Below, one piece after another: positions 1 through 9,579 of a stretch of DNA of 42,957 nt. The position numbers and the translations under genes were made by a program. The stretch covers positions 1 through 42,957 of the forward strand of contig CAKZQD010000102.1 in NCBI GenBank assembly GCA_937139485.1, in the 5' to 3' direction. Every line of letters starts with the position of its first letter. Within the stretch, counting starts at the first letter, position 1. This stretch comes from an uncultured Bacteroidota bacterium (GTDB taxonomy: Bacteria > Bacteroidota > Bacteroidia > Chitinophagales > UBA8649). The notes beneath the pieces are model-generated. The model searched no databases. It had not been told where the DNA came from and was given only the letters and a program-made list of their open reading frames with translations.

Positions 1-2
1 AT

Positions 3-437
3 GTATTTCCTGGCCAGAGACAAAAAATTTCTAATGCCGCACCTACATTTAGCGAAATTGTAGAAATATTTAACTTTTTGCCTTCCTTAAAAGAAGTAAA
101 AGTACTGTTAATGGTGTATGATGTTACACGAATTGAAAGTTTAAAATCATTAGAATCTTGGCTTGCTGTAGCCATGCAGAGGCAATGGATTTCTAACGAA
201 ACAAAAATAATTTTGGTTTCCAACAAAATAGATTTAGTAAGTCCAAACCAGCAGTTTATCGAAAATATTCAAAATGGGATACACCAAATGCTGACTTCGG
301 AAGGTATTAGTATAAACAAAAATCAAATTTGTAGCAAAGAGGTTTCTGCTTTAAGTTTGAAAGGAATAAATGATTTACGTAAAGAAATTTTTGACTGGGT
401 AGCTCATAATGGAAAACAGCGTGAAGTTAGTAACTAA
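3..437 (+). CDS. Small Ras-like GTPase domain protein, 5' truncated by window edge
   Basis: Frame is open from nt 3 (VFPGQRQKISNAAPTFSEIVEIFNFLPSLKEVKVLLMVYDVTR...). NKID-type G4 motif (VSNKIDLV) and G5-like SA (VSALSLKGI). The TTG start at 78 in the ORF track is probably internal. Confidence 0.6.
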   Translation, partial: VFPGQRQKISNAAPTFSEIVEIFNFLPSLKEVKVLLMVYDVTRIESLKSLESWLAVAMQRQWISNETKIILVSNKIDLVSPNQQFIENIQNGIHQMLTSEGISINKNQICSKEVSALSLKGINDLRKEIFDWVAHNGKQREVSN

Positions 438-459
438 ATAATTTATTTACTAAGCAAGT

Positions 460-990
460 TTAATCTTTACATTCTTGATTTCTATTCCAAGGCAACTTAG
501 AAATACCTATTCGCATATAACATTTATTAATTATGGAAGTAAAAACTAAACCAGTAGCTAATATTATAGGTATAAGCATAAAATAATGAGAAAAATAGTT
601 ATACCCAATTAAAAATATAACAAGAAGCATTCCCAAAGTCATTCTAAACTGCCTATCTACAGTCCAAGAAACCGTAGAAGTTGTTGGTCTTGCTTTTTTA
701 TTATCAAATTCAATATCTCCCATATGTTTGTCTGCAACAAAAACATTATTGAACCCACTTTCTTTTATAACTTGTAAAATCATATTTGCCCTGCCTCCGC
801 TTTGGCAAACAAGTACAATTTTTTTGTTTTTATATTGGTCTAAATTTTTTACATCAAAAACCGAAGAAGGCATATTTATAGCTGCCTCCAGTTTGTTACT
901 ATCAAACTCTAGTGGTTCTCTTACATCTATAATTTGTGCCGTTCCGGCTTTCACTTCTAAAACAGCTTTGGATAAAGATACAGTATTCAT
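460..990 (-). CDS. Rhodanese-like domain protein with C-terminal transmembrane DUF2892-like region
   Basis: IIDVREPLEF and VCQSGGRA active-site loop with Cys, followed by two hydrophobic helices. Confidence 0.85.
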   Translation of the reverse strand: MNTVSLSKAVLEVKAGTAQIIDVREPLEFDSNKLEAAINMPSSVFDVKNLDQYKNKKIVLVCQSGGRANMILQVIKESGFNNVFVADKHMGDIEFDNKKARPTTSTVSWTVDRQFRMTLGMLLVIFLIGYNYFSHYFMLIPIILATGLVFTSIINKCYMRIGISKLPWNRNQECKD

Positions 991-997
991 AATTTCA

Positions 998-1005
998 CAA
1001 ATTTA
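998..1005 (-). promoter_or_regulatory. Bacteroidota -7 box (TAAATTTG on minus strand) for the rhodanese gene
   Basis: CAAATTTA on + strand, 8 nt upstream of the ATG at 990; matches TAnnTTTG. Confidence 0.5.
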
Positions 1006-1104
1006 AACTCATTATTATTTACTGCAAATTTACAAAAAAATACAAGCAGCAATGAAAGGAACATAAAAAATTAAAGCTTTTACTTATTGTCAAATATAAA
1101 TTAT

Positions 1105-1281
1105 TTAATGACTGTCCGTTAAAATACAGTAAGTCAAAATTTGCGAAGAATGTATCTTCCTTGAGAGACTAAGAAGCTAATTCTTCGATATTTTTCACCC
1201 ATATACTTCCCTCAAGGAAAGAACAAGACTCGCGAAATAAAATTTGAATATTTTTTCTATAAATAAACGAACACTCATTAA
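1105..1281. mobile_element. MITE-like non-autonomous element (long imperfect hairpin with TIRs)
   Basis: Ends TTAATGACTGTCCGTT (left) versus TTAATGAGTGTTCGTT (reverse complement of right). Nested arms TTCCTTGAG 1157-1165 / CTCAAGGAA 1211-1219 and TTGCGA 1141-1146 / CGCGAA 1231-1236 share about the same centre. TTAA at both outer edges. No ORF inside. Confidence 0.55.
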
Positions 1282-1309
1282 TTGTTTTTATTTAAAAAAA
1301 AACTTACAC

Positions 1310-2299
1310 CTATATAACATAATCTTTATAACGAGCTTCTATTTCATCTAAGACTTGAAAAAGCTCTTCGGGAATCATAGAAGTCACCAATTTCATTCTA
1401 TATGATTTAATATCTTTAAAACCTTTAAAATAAGATCCATAATGTCTTCTGGTTTCCAAAACGCCAAGTACTTCTCCTTTCCAATCTATAGAAGTTTTTA
1501 AATGTTGGCGTGCGGCATTTACTCTTTCTTTTGTGGTTGGTGGCGGAAGGTGCTTGCCTGTTTTCATAAAGTGCTTTATTTCTCTAAAAATCCAAGGATA
1601 GCCTATTGCGGCTCTACCTATCATGGTGCCATCTAGTCCATAGCGGTTTTGATATTCTACGGCTTTTTCTGGGCTATCTATATCTCCGTTTCCAAATACT
1701 GGTATGTGCATTCTAGGATTATTTTTTACATCGCCTATCAAAGTCCAGTCTGCTGAGCCTTTATACATTTGCTTACGTGTTCTGCCATGAATACTTATGG
1801 CTTTTATTCCTACATCTTGAAGCCTTTCTGCTACTTCTACAATATGTTTTGTTTCTTCATTCCAGCCCAATCTGGTTTTTACCGTTACAGGTAGTTTTGT
1901 AGCTTTTACAATAGCTTCAGTAAGTTCAATCATTTTAGGAATATTTTGCAAAATTCCTGCTCCTGCTTGTTTGTTGACTACTTTTTTTACTGGGCAACCA
2001 TAATTAATATCTAAAATTTCTGGATTGGCTCTTTCTACTATTTCTGCAGACATACGCATAGAATCTATATTGGCTCCAAAAATTTGAATACCTATAGGAC
2101 GTTCTTCTTCGTAAATATCTAGTTTCTGAACGCTTTTGTGTGCATCTCTTATTAAACCTTCGGTAGAAATAAATTCGGTAAACATTAAGTCTGCACCAAA
2201 TTCTTTACATAATGCTCTAAACGGAGGATCACTCACGTCTTCCATTGGTGCTAAAATTAATGGGTGTTCTCCTAAATCTATGTCGCCTATTTTTGCCAT
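1310..2299 (-). CDS. dusB: tRNA-dihydrouridine synthase (DusB family)
   Basis: PLILAPMEDVSDPPFRALC, INYGCPVKKV catalytic Cys, GNGDI, GRAAIGYPW. Start MAKIGDIDLG at 2299 preferred over 2344 because a -7 box lies at 2311-2318. Confidence 0.92.
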   Translation of the reverse strand: MAKIGDIDLGEHPLILAPMEDVSDPPFRALCKEFGADLMFTEFISTEGLIRDAHKSVQKLDIYEEERPIGIQIFGANIDSMRMSAEIVERANPEILDINYGCPVKKVVNKQAGAGILQNIPKMIELTEAIVKATKLPVTVKTRLGWNEETKHIVEVAERLQDVGIKAISIHGRTRKQMYKGSADWTLIGDVKNNPRMHIPVFGNGDIDSPEKAVEYQNRYGLDGTMIGRAAIGYPWIFREIKHFMKTGKHLPPPTTKERVNAARQHLKTSIDWKGEVLGVLETRRHYGSYFKGFKDIKSYRMKLVTSMIPEELFQVLDEIEARYKDYVI

Positions 2300-2310
2300 A
2301 ATTCTAAACA

Positions 2311-2318
2311 CAAAATTA
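2311..2318 (-). promoter_or_regulatory. -7 box TAATTTTG for dusB
   Basis: CAAAATTA on + strand, 12 nt upstream of ATG 2299. Confidence 0.45.
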
Positions 2319-2331
2319 AGGCAATTTATTT

Positions 2332-2339
2332 TACCTTTG
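2332..2339 (+). promoter_or_regulatory. -7 box TACCTTTG for the CPBP gene
   Basis: TACCTTTG 18 nt upstream of the TTG start at 2357. Confidence 0.5.
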
Positions 2340-2356
2340 TTCAAAAATCAAATTCT

Positions 2357-3304
2357 TTGGAAAACGAACTCGACAACTTCCCCAAAAACAATAGCTCACT
2401 AAAATCTTTACCCGATGGTTTAAAGATTATTCTTTTTGTTTGCCTGATGCTTTTTTTTCTAATATTTACTACTGTAATAGCAGCAATACTTACTGCTTTG
2501 ATATTTGGGTTTCCGCTATTTCCTTACAATAATATAAACACGCATATTTCTAGCAATGTAAATGCTGAAATTGTTTTTCAAATTTTTTCTTCTATTGGTT
2601 TATTTGTTTTGCCAGCATTGGCTTATGCTAGGCATTTTGAAGAAAATACGGCTCGTTTTTTTAAAGCCACAAAAAAACCAAACTTAAAAATTGTATTGTT
2701 TACTATCGTAATTTTTTTCTCGGCAAACTTTGCTTTAGATTTATTGGTAAAGCTTATGTACTTAATTCCTTTTGAGGAAATGGACAATCCATTAATTGTT
2801 GCATTATTAGAAATTGAAAACCTTACAGAAGCATCTTTGAAACGCTTTTTAGTTTTTACTTCGCCATTAAAGTTTGTGTTGGTTTTTACTGCAATGGCTT
2901 TGCTACCTTCAATTGGTGAGGAACTTACTTTTAGAGCTGTTTTTTTTAACTTATTTAAAAGATCTTCAAAAAATCTTTGGTTTGCAGTGTTGTTTTCTGG
3001 TGCAATATTTAGTTTAATTCATTTTCAGTTACACAATTTTTTAGCCATATTTTTTATGGGTGCTTTACTGGCTTATATTTATCATCTTACACAAAATATT
3101 TGGGTTTCTGTAATAGCACATTTATTCAACAATGGATTGATTGTAGTTTTATCTTATGCCAATAATTTAGGTTTAATAACTTATGATTTTTCTAAACCAG
3201 AAGAGATACCTATATATATTTCTATATTTGCAGCAACATTGTTCGCTGGTTTATTTTTTGTTTATCGAAAATTTATTATCAGTCAAAAAACCCAAAAGCT
3301 ATGA
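2357..3304 (+). CDS. CPBP-family intramembrane metalloprotease
   Basis: Multiple TM helices; EELTFR (EExxxR) and FSLIH motifs. TTG start. Confidence 0.85.
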   Translation: MENELDNFPKNNSSLKSLPDGLKIILFVCLMLFFLIFTTVIAAILTALIFGFPLFPYNNINTHISSNVNAEIVFQIFSSIGLFVLPALAYARHFEENTARFFKATKKPNLKIVLFTIVIFFSANFALDLLVKLMYLIPFEEMDNPLIVALLEIENLTEASLKRFLVFTSPLKFVLVFTAMALLPSIGEELTFRAVFFNLFKRSSKNLWFAVLFSGAIFSLIHFQLHNFLAIFFMGALLAYIYHLTQNIWVSVIAHLFNNGLIVVLSYANNLGLITYDFSKPEEIPIYISIFAATLFAGLFFVYRKFIISQKTQKL

Positions 3305-4131
3305 ATAAATTTATGACTAGAGCAGTTACTGCACTATTTTTTGTGGTAGTAATGATAGGAATGTCTTCATTTCATATTGGTTACTTTATACTTTTTAGTT
3401 TAATATCTGTGTTTTGCACATTAGAGTTTTTAGGCATTACTAAATCGCTTAGAGATGAAAGAGACACTAGTATTTATCGAAAAACATATACTGTTTTAAT
3501 AAACCTTTCTGCTTTTTTAATAACTGCCTACATTGTATTTTTTGACGAAAATGGAAACACTTATCAATATTTACTTTTTATTCCTGCAATGCTTTTTGGT
3601 TTATTTATTATGGAACTTTATGCCAAGTCTGACACGCCATTCAATAACATAGCAGTAAATTTAAGTGCATTTATTTATATAGGTATTCCTTTTTCTTTAT
3701 TAAATTTAATTGTATTTCACAATGGCGAATATTACCCAGATATATTATTTGGAATACTGATTATGGTTTGGGTTTATGACGCTGCGGCATATATTATAGG
3801 TAGCAAATTTGGTAGAACGCCTTTATTTCCAAGAATTTCTCCTAATAAAACCAGAGAAGGCTCTTTTGGTGGGCTATTAATTCTAACACTTATTGGTTTA
3901 ACGCTTGGTCAAATTTTTAAAGGACTTACACATTTTGAATGGGCGGTTGTAAGTATTATTATTGCCTATTTTTCTGCAACTGGAGATTTAATAGAATCTA
4001 TGCTTAAAAGAAGTTTAAACATAAAAGATAGCGGCACTATTTTACCTGGTCACGGTGGTTTATTAGATCGTTTTGATGCGTTTATATTTGTAATTCCATT
4101 TTTAGCACTATATATTGTAGTATTCACATAA
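3301..4131 (+). CDS. cdsA: Phosphatidate cytidylyltransferase
   Basis: Polytopic; signature region SPNKTREGSFGG...SATGDLIESMLKRSLNIKDSGTILPGHGGLLDRFDAFIF. ATGA overlap with upstream gene. Confidence 0.95.
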   Translation: MNKFMTRAVTALFFVVVMIGMSSFHIGYFILFSLISVFCTLEFLGITKSLRDERDTSIYRKTYTVLINLSAFLITAYIVFFDENGNTYQYLLFIPAMLFGLFIMELYAKSDTPFNNIAVNLSAFIYIGIPFSLLNLIVFHNGEYYPDILFGILIMVWVYDAAAYIIGSKFGRTPLFPRISPNKTREGSFGGLLILTLIGLTLGQIFKGLTHFEWAVVSIIIAYFSATGDLIESMLKRSLNIKDSGTILPGHGGLLDRFDAFIFVIPFLALYIVVFT

Positions 4132-4144
4132 GCTTTTTTATTGT

Positions 4145-4873
4145 ATGAGAACTATAGATATTGTAACAGCACATAAAGTAGAAATTACTTACCCACTAGC
4201 TTCTGTGGGGCAAAGAATAATGGCTTTTATAATAGATGCTATAATAATTACAATTGGTATAACTTTGCTGAATATGGTTTTGCTTAACATATTTCCAAAT
4301 AGTATACATCAATACATTCAGTTTATAGTAATATTGCCTTTTTACATGTTTTACACTTTATATTCTGAAGTTTTGCTAAACGGACAAACGCTTGGCAAAA
4401 AAGCACTTGGTATAAGAGTCGTAAAGCTAAATGGAGAAAATTTGGGCTTTTCAGACTATTTAACCCGTTGGATTTTTAGAGTTGTAGATATTTGGTTTTC
4501 GGCAGGTTCTTTGGCGGTTATTTTTATAAGTTCAAACGAAAAAAGTCAACGAATTGGAGATGTTTTATCAAACACTTCGGTAATTCAGATGTCTTCATCT
4601 AGAAACTATGCCTTAGAAGATGTTTTAAACATTATGAACTTTAGTAAGCATAAAGTAGTTTTTCCAAATGCTAAAATGTTTAGCGAGCAGCAAATGTTGC
4701 TTCTAAAAGAAACACTTGAACGCCACAAACAGCACAACAACCAAGCACACCAAGATGCTTTAAGAGCAATTTCTATAAAAATGGCAAAACAGATGGAACT
4801 TGAAAAAATTCCAATGGCAAAAGAAAAATTTCTGAAAACTTTATTGAGAGATTATATTTATTTGACTAGATAA
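4145..4873 (+). CDS. RDD family membrane protein
   Basis: N-terminal VGQRIMAFIIDAIII, NGQTLGKKALGIRVV, QRIGDVLSNT. Confidence 0.85.
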   Translation: MRTIDIVTAHKVEITYPLASVGQRIMAFIIDAIIITIGITLLNMVLLNIFPNSIHQYIQFIVILPFYMFYTLYSEVLLNGQTLGKKALGIRVVKLNGENLGFSDYLTRWIFRVVDIWFSAGSLAVIFISSNEKSQRIGDVLSNTSVIQMSSSRNYALEDVLNIMNFSKHKVVFPNAKMFSEQQMLLLKETLERHKQHNNQAHQDALRAISIKMAKQMELEKIPMAKEKFLKTLLRDYIYLTR

Positions 4874-4876
4874 AAA

Positions 4877-6457
4877 TTACTCTACTATAAACGGGCTTTG
4901 TTTTACCGTTTTATTATTAAATTTTAAAACATAATAATACATTCCATAACTCATGTTAAGTTCTTTGGGCTTTAATGAAAAAATATGTTTTCCATATTCC
5001 AATGGTTCATTTACAAGTTTTGTTACTTTGTTTCCTACAGCATCATAAATAACTAAACTTACACTAGTTTTTTTGTGTAGTTTAAAAGAAAAATAACTCG
5101 TGTTTTCTACCGGGTTTGGATAGTTTTCAACTTTCACTTTAAAAACTTTATCTTCAGTAATATTTATAGAACCTGTATCTAAAGGCGATGAAGAATAATC
5201 TAGCAAAGAGGTATCAATAATTGCTGTGTAAACACTTAAATTGGCATTGTGAAGCCTTGTCCAAATTGGACGAACTACTCCATTTTGTGCTGCTACATTA
5301 TTATAATCTCCAAAGAAAATACCTGGAGACGGCAAAAAAGGATCGTCACTTATTTTTTCTTCTTTAAAAGTTTCGCCGCCATCTACACTATAAGCTAAAT
5401 AAACATCTGTTTGGTTATCTGTATAAGCTCTTCTGTCATAGTATACAAAGTATAAATAACCTGTGCTTTGGTCTATATCCATCCAAGTAAAAAACTGGTG
5501 TGTTTCTGTATTGTCTTGGTTTACTTTTTTTGGACTCGTCCAAGTAATTCCACCATCTAAAGACTTTACCAACCAAACATCTGTATTGTTTTCTCCATTG
5601 CTTTGGTCTGACCAGTTTATATAAATTGTGCCATGATTTAGCCCACCGCTTAAATCGCACTTGGTAATAGGCAAACCATTTGCTCTTCCAAGACCTGGAA
5701 TAGCAAAATCCCAGCCATTAGTAAAATCATTTACAAAAACATCGTTAGTAAGCCAAGTATTTCCAGCATCTAAAGATTTATCAAAAACCAAACCGTCTGG
5801 CCCAGCCCAGCTTACATATATTTCTCCATTGGGTCCAACTGCAGGTACTGCGCCTTCTGTAGTTTCGTCTTCGTCTACACAGTTTCCATCTGTTTCATTT
5901 ATACTAAAGGCTGCGCTCCAAGTAGCGCCAGCATCTACAGATTTTGAAAACATTATTCTAGACTTGCAAGATGCGCTTGTACTTCCATAATTGTCAAACT
6001 CTGTCCATGTGCAATACATTGTATTATTATTTTGGTCTACTATAACCCAATGTTTGTCTTGTACTTTTGAACCATTTAAGCCCATAAAACTACCGTTATT
6101 CCATGTTTGACCAGCGTCTGTAGTTTTTTGGCAAACAATTCTATCTATCCAATTTCCTGAGGGCGGATTTGAAAGATGAAAAAAATAAAAATCGCCAGTA
6201 GTGTCTGCCACAATTACTGGATCGCCCCAAACGCCATAAGTCGAAGACAAGGTGTGTTCTGTCCAAGTAAACCCAGCATCATAGCTTAAATAATAGTTTC
6301 TAATATTAGAAGCGGCTATCATAGTATCTGGATGTGTAGGGCTTATAAAAATAGAAGGTTCGTTTGGGCTGTTTGCTGTGCTAATTAAAACATTGGTATG
6401 TTGCGCAAAATTTTGAACAAAAATTAATGCCGATACTAGAAAGAATGTAAGTTTCAT
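4877..6457 (-). CDS. Secreted sialidase-like (BNR/Asp-box) protein with T9SS type A sorting domain
   Basis: Signal peptide; six Asp-box motifs (SYDAGFTW, TTDAGQTW, SVDAGATW, SLDAGNTW, SLDGGITW, SVDGGETF); C-terminal NYPNPVENTSYFSF...FIVE. Confidence 0.85.
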   Translation of the reverse strand: MKLTFFLVSALIFVQNFAQHTNVLISTANSPNEPSIFISPTHPDTMIAASNIRNYYLSYDAGFTWTEHTLSSTYGVWGDPVIVADTTGDFYFFHLSNPPSGNWIDRIVCQKTTDAGQTWNNGSFMGLNGSKVQDKHWVIVDQNNNTMYCTWTEFDNYGSTSASCKSRIMFSKSVDAGATWSAAFSINETDGNCVDEDETTEGAVPAVGPNGEIYVSWAGPDGLVFDKSLDAGNTWLTNDVFVNDFTNGWDFAIPGLGRANGLPITKCDLSGGLNHGTIYINWSDQSNGENNTDVWLVKSLDGGITWTSPKKVNQDNTETHQFFTWMDIDQSTGYLYFVYYDRRAYTDNQTDVYLAYSVDGGETFKEEKISDDPFLPSPGIFFGDYNNVAAQNGVVRPIWTRLHNANLSVYTAIIDTSLLDYSSSPLDTGSINITEDKVFKVKVENYPNPVENTSYFSFKLHKKTSVSLVIYDAVGNKVTKLVNEPLEYGKHIFSLKPKELNMSYGMYYYVLKFNNKTVKQSPFIVE

Positions 6458-6564
6458 ACTAATTTGTTTAGCATAAATATACTGTTTTTAGTCTGAAAAA
6501 AGCAATAAAGCTAAATTAGCACTTTTGTAATTCAAAAATTATTTAGGTTTACTGCTATTAATAA

Positions 6565-7686
6565 ATGTATAAAATGAAAAAACTAATATGCAACACTTTT
6601 ACTTTAATGTTGTTTTTTTGTTCGGGCGAAGTATTAGCACAAGAAATTAAAGACTATAATAAGGCACTTATTTGGAGAGGTTTTGAGCACCAGTGGACTT
6701 ATAACCATAGAATAAATAGACTGGGCGATTTTGTATCAATGTCAAACGGAAAAGGCTACACTACGCACTCTAGTGCATCTGGTGTAGGCTCAGACAGTAC
6801 ATTGGCAACTACTCATTATACTTATTTAGAAACACCAGATGTAGCTTTCAAAGAAACGGAGTTAAAAATTTTTATTACAGGAAACGAAGGCGAACTTTTA
6901 ACCCAGAATGCTAGTGAATATTTAGACTTAGAACATTATATGCTAGAAAAAGAAAACTATTATGTAATTTTAAATGGTTTTGAGATAAAAAGTGTTTCCA
7001 AAGCAGATCAGTTACATTTATTTAGATTTTATATTGAAGATCCTGTTTTTAATGAACAAACAAATCAATTGCTTGTAAAAGGTTCTTTTAATTTAGTTAC
7101 CAATTGTAGAACTTTAGAATGTGCTATATTTAACAACACTACAGCATACGAACTTACTTTAAAACTGCTTGTATTTGCTTATGACAACAAGAAAGTAAAT
7201 TTTAACAACAACATTGCTTCCAGAAATTATGTTTGGGATACAGAAATAGAAGTAAAAGACGACACAAAGAATGTAAACATTTATGGTATTCAAAATTCTT
7301 TTTCGGCTGCATGTGTTGGTATAAAAGGAATGAGCTATGTGCTAGACGAAGAACATTGGGTAGTAGAATTGAATGGCTATACGACTCCAAAAAAATATGA
7401 TCCAGAATCTGGAATTATGAATGCCGATGTAGATATGAAGCTTTCAGAATGGAAAAGTGATATGAATACTTTTGCTGTTTCTCCATTTCTTTCAAAATTT
7501 TCTAAACGAAAAAGTGGTTATGCTCTGCTAAACATGAATATTGTAAACATACAATTTTCTAATGCATCAATAATTCACGGCAAACAAATTTCTAGGTCTT
7601 TTTGGATTGGTAAAAACAAAGATTCAGGCGGAGATGACTCTTATAATGAAATTGACATTAGTCGTAAACTAAAATTTAATAATTAA
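6565..7686 (+). CDS. Secreted protein of unknown function
   Basis: Signal peptide MKKLICNTFTLMLFFCSGEVLAQ; no recognised domain. Confidence 0.7.
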   Translation: MYKMKKLICNTFTLMLFFCSGEVLAQEIKDYNKALIWRGFEHQWTYNHRINRLGDFVSMSNGKGYTTHSSASGVGSDSTLATTHYTYLETPDVAFKETELKIFITGNEGELLTQNASEYLDLEHYMLEKENYYVILNGFEIKSVSKADQLHLFRFYIEDPVFNEQTNQLLVKGSFNLVTNCRTLECAIFNNTTAYELTLKLLVFAYDNKKVNFNNNIASRNYVWDTEIEVKDDTKNVNIYGIQNSFSAACVGIKGMSYVLDEEHWVVELNGYTTPKKYDPESGIMNADVDMKLSEWKSDMNTFAVSPFLSKFSKRKSGYALLNMNIVNIQFSNASIIHGKQISRSFWIGKNKDSGGDDSYNEIDISRKLKFNN

Positions 7687-7691
7687 TAGTT

Positions 7692-8369
7692 ATGAGCAAG
7701 AATTTTTTATTATTCATATTGGTTTTAGTTATTTTTTTTCCAGAAAAAACTCACGCACAAAAAAATGGTGTAACAGGTTATGGTAAAATTGAATCTAATA
7801 TTGTTTTTGCAAAATTTAGTAGAGATGTATATTTAGGAGCTGGTGGAGGCGTAATTGTAAATGACAACTTACAGTTTGGAGCATTTTTAAAAGCACTAGC
7901 AAAACCATATAATTTTAGTGCTATAAAATCTATTAATGATTCTATTTCTTTTTTTGAAAACCCTTACTCAAAAAACGAAAATGCTTTTTCAACCACTATA
8001 AACAATATTGAATTTGGAGCAACTGCAGGTTTTAATATAGCACCAGAAAAACCACTTCAAGCTACCATAAGAGCTTCTTTGGGTTATAGTAGTGTAACGC
8101 TAAACGAAATAAGTATATTAGACGACCCTAGTGACCCTACAAAATTTATAGTAGAAGACAAAACACCTATACTAAGTGGCGTAAATGCTTCTTTAGAAGT
8201 TGCAGGGCAAGTAAAAATTGGGAAATCTTTTAAACTTTCACTTTTGGCTGGTTATCACTTTTCTTATGTAAACGGAAGAAATGGTAAATTTAAAAACGTA
8301 CTCAAAAATCCTTTTATGTTTTCTGGTTTTTACTTAGGTTCTGGAATAGCATTTGGTGGTTATCAATAA
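7692..8369 (+). CDS. Outer-membrane beta-barrel-like protein
   Basis: Signal peptide ending THAQ; alternating strands, GSGIAFGGYQ C-terminus. Confidence 0.65.
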   Translation: MSKNFLLFILVLVIFFPEKTHAQKNGVTGYGKIESNIVFAKFSRDVYLGAGGGVIVNDNLQFGAFLKALAKPYNFSAIKSINDSISFFENPYSKNENAFSTTINNIEFGATAGFNIAPEKPLQATIRASLGYSSVTLNEISILDDPSDPTKFIVEDKTPILSGVNASLEVAGQVKIGKSFKLSLLAGYHFSYVNGRNGKFKNVLKNPFMFSGFYLGSGIAFGGYQ

Positions 8370-8380
8370 TTATTTTAAAA

Positions 8381-9577
8381 ATGAAAATACTATATATCAT
8401 ATTTTTTAGTTTCTTGTTGCAATCTTGTGGGCTTTTAAAAATGCTTCCAAAAAAACCGGTCTTATCAGAAAAGGAAAGATTAACTTATGAAAAAGAAACA
8501 ATTGTAAATAATAATGAAATCAAATATTCTGGAGAGCGAAAAGCTGATTTTCCAGTAATTCCTTTTCAGATGTTTGGTATTACTTATGCAAAAGATATAG
8601 TAATAGTTACCAAGCACCCAAAGTGGAATATGCACGAATATGCAAAATTAGATTTACCAGGAAACAAACACGTTTGGTTAATGAAAGATTCTGAAGAAGG
8701 CACTTTAGATCAATTTCTGACTACAAACCAAGCAGAAGTTGTAAAATTATTACCAGAAATTCCATTAAAAACTTCCATTCAAGAAGATATGATAATAGAT
8801 GTGGTTTCAAATGGCGATTCATTAAAAGCACATTTTGAATATACAAATGCTTTAGACGAAAAAGTAGTTGTAGATTTTGAAAACACAAAGCCACTTTCAA
8901 CACTAAAACAGCGAAATGGTTCTACAATGGGACACTCTAAAAACCAAGTTGCTGTGCTTTTAGATTTGCCTTATAGGCAGTTTGCAGATAGTTCTAAAAT
9001 AACTTATAATAACACTTTTTTCAAAACAAAAAAACTGCTAGGTTTAGTTTCTTTTCAAATGCTTTTAGAACAAACACAAGGTGGTTTAAGTACTGGTTCT
9101 TTTTCTATGACAAGCAATAAAAATGCTGCTAAAACTTTACATAATAAAACAAATATTGAACAGAGTTGGAATTTATTTTATACAGAAGAAAATCAATTTA
9201 AACTTTACCAAAAAAATGAGCTAAGAAGCCAAAACTATTTTTTTGATAAAAAAGACGATCACTTTTTTTTAACGAAAGCCAATGTAATACCTTGGAATAC
9301 AGAAACTGCCGCTTTTGAAATCAACTTTTTTCCTGCCTTGCCAGATTTTAGATATTACTTTGAGGGAAAACACACTTCAGAATTTATTATGGATATTAAT
9401 GGTCAAAAAAACCATGGAAAAGGAACTATTTCTGCATATTGGAATACTGAAAAAGACTTAATTATAGAAATAAACCCGACAGCTCCTTGGTGGCTGAAAG
9501 AACGCCCAATGATTAATAAAATTCATTTTGAGGATGGTAAGGTTTCAATAGATTGTTCAATGAGTTCAAAAGAGTAA
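8381..9577 (+). CDS. Lipoprotein of unknown function
   Basis: MKILYIIFFSFLLQSCGLL lipobox; no recognised domain. Confidence 0.7.
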   Translation: MKILYIIFFSFLLQSCGLLKMLPKKPVLSEKERLTYEKETIVNNNEIKYSGERKADFPVIPFQMFGITYAKDIVIVTKHPKWNMHEYAKLDLPGNKHVWLMKDSEEGTLDQFLTTNQAEVVKLLPEIPLKTSIQEDMIIDVVSNGDSLKAHFEYTNALDEKVVVDFENTKPLSTLKQRNGSTMGHSKNQVAVLLDLPYRQFADSSKITYNNTFFKTKKLLGLVSFQMLLEQTQGGLSTGSFSMTSNKNAAKTLHNKTNIEQSWNLFYTEENQFKLYQKNELRSQNYFFDKKDDHFFLTKANVIPWNTETAAFEINFFPALPDFRYYFEGKHTSEFIMDINGQKNHGKGTISAYWNTEKDLIIEINPTAPWWLKERPMINKIHFEDGKVSIDCSMSSKE

Positions 9578-9579
9578 TT

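Noticed and set aside
728-1006. Plus-strand ORF of 92 aa
   Set aside because: Antisense shadow of the rhodanese gene; low-complexity translation and no domain.
5436-5990. ORFs at 5436..5660 (-) and 5661..5990 (+)
   Set aside because: Overlap the sialidase-like CDS; the Asp-box-containing frame is clearly the coding one.
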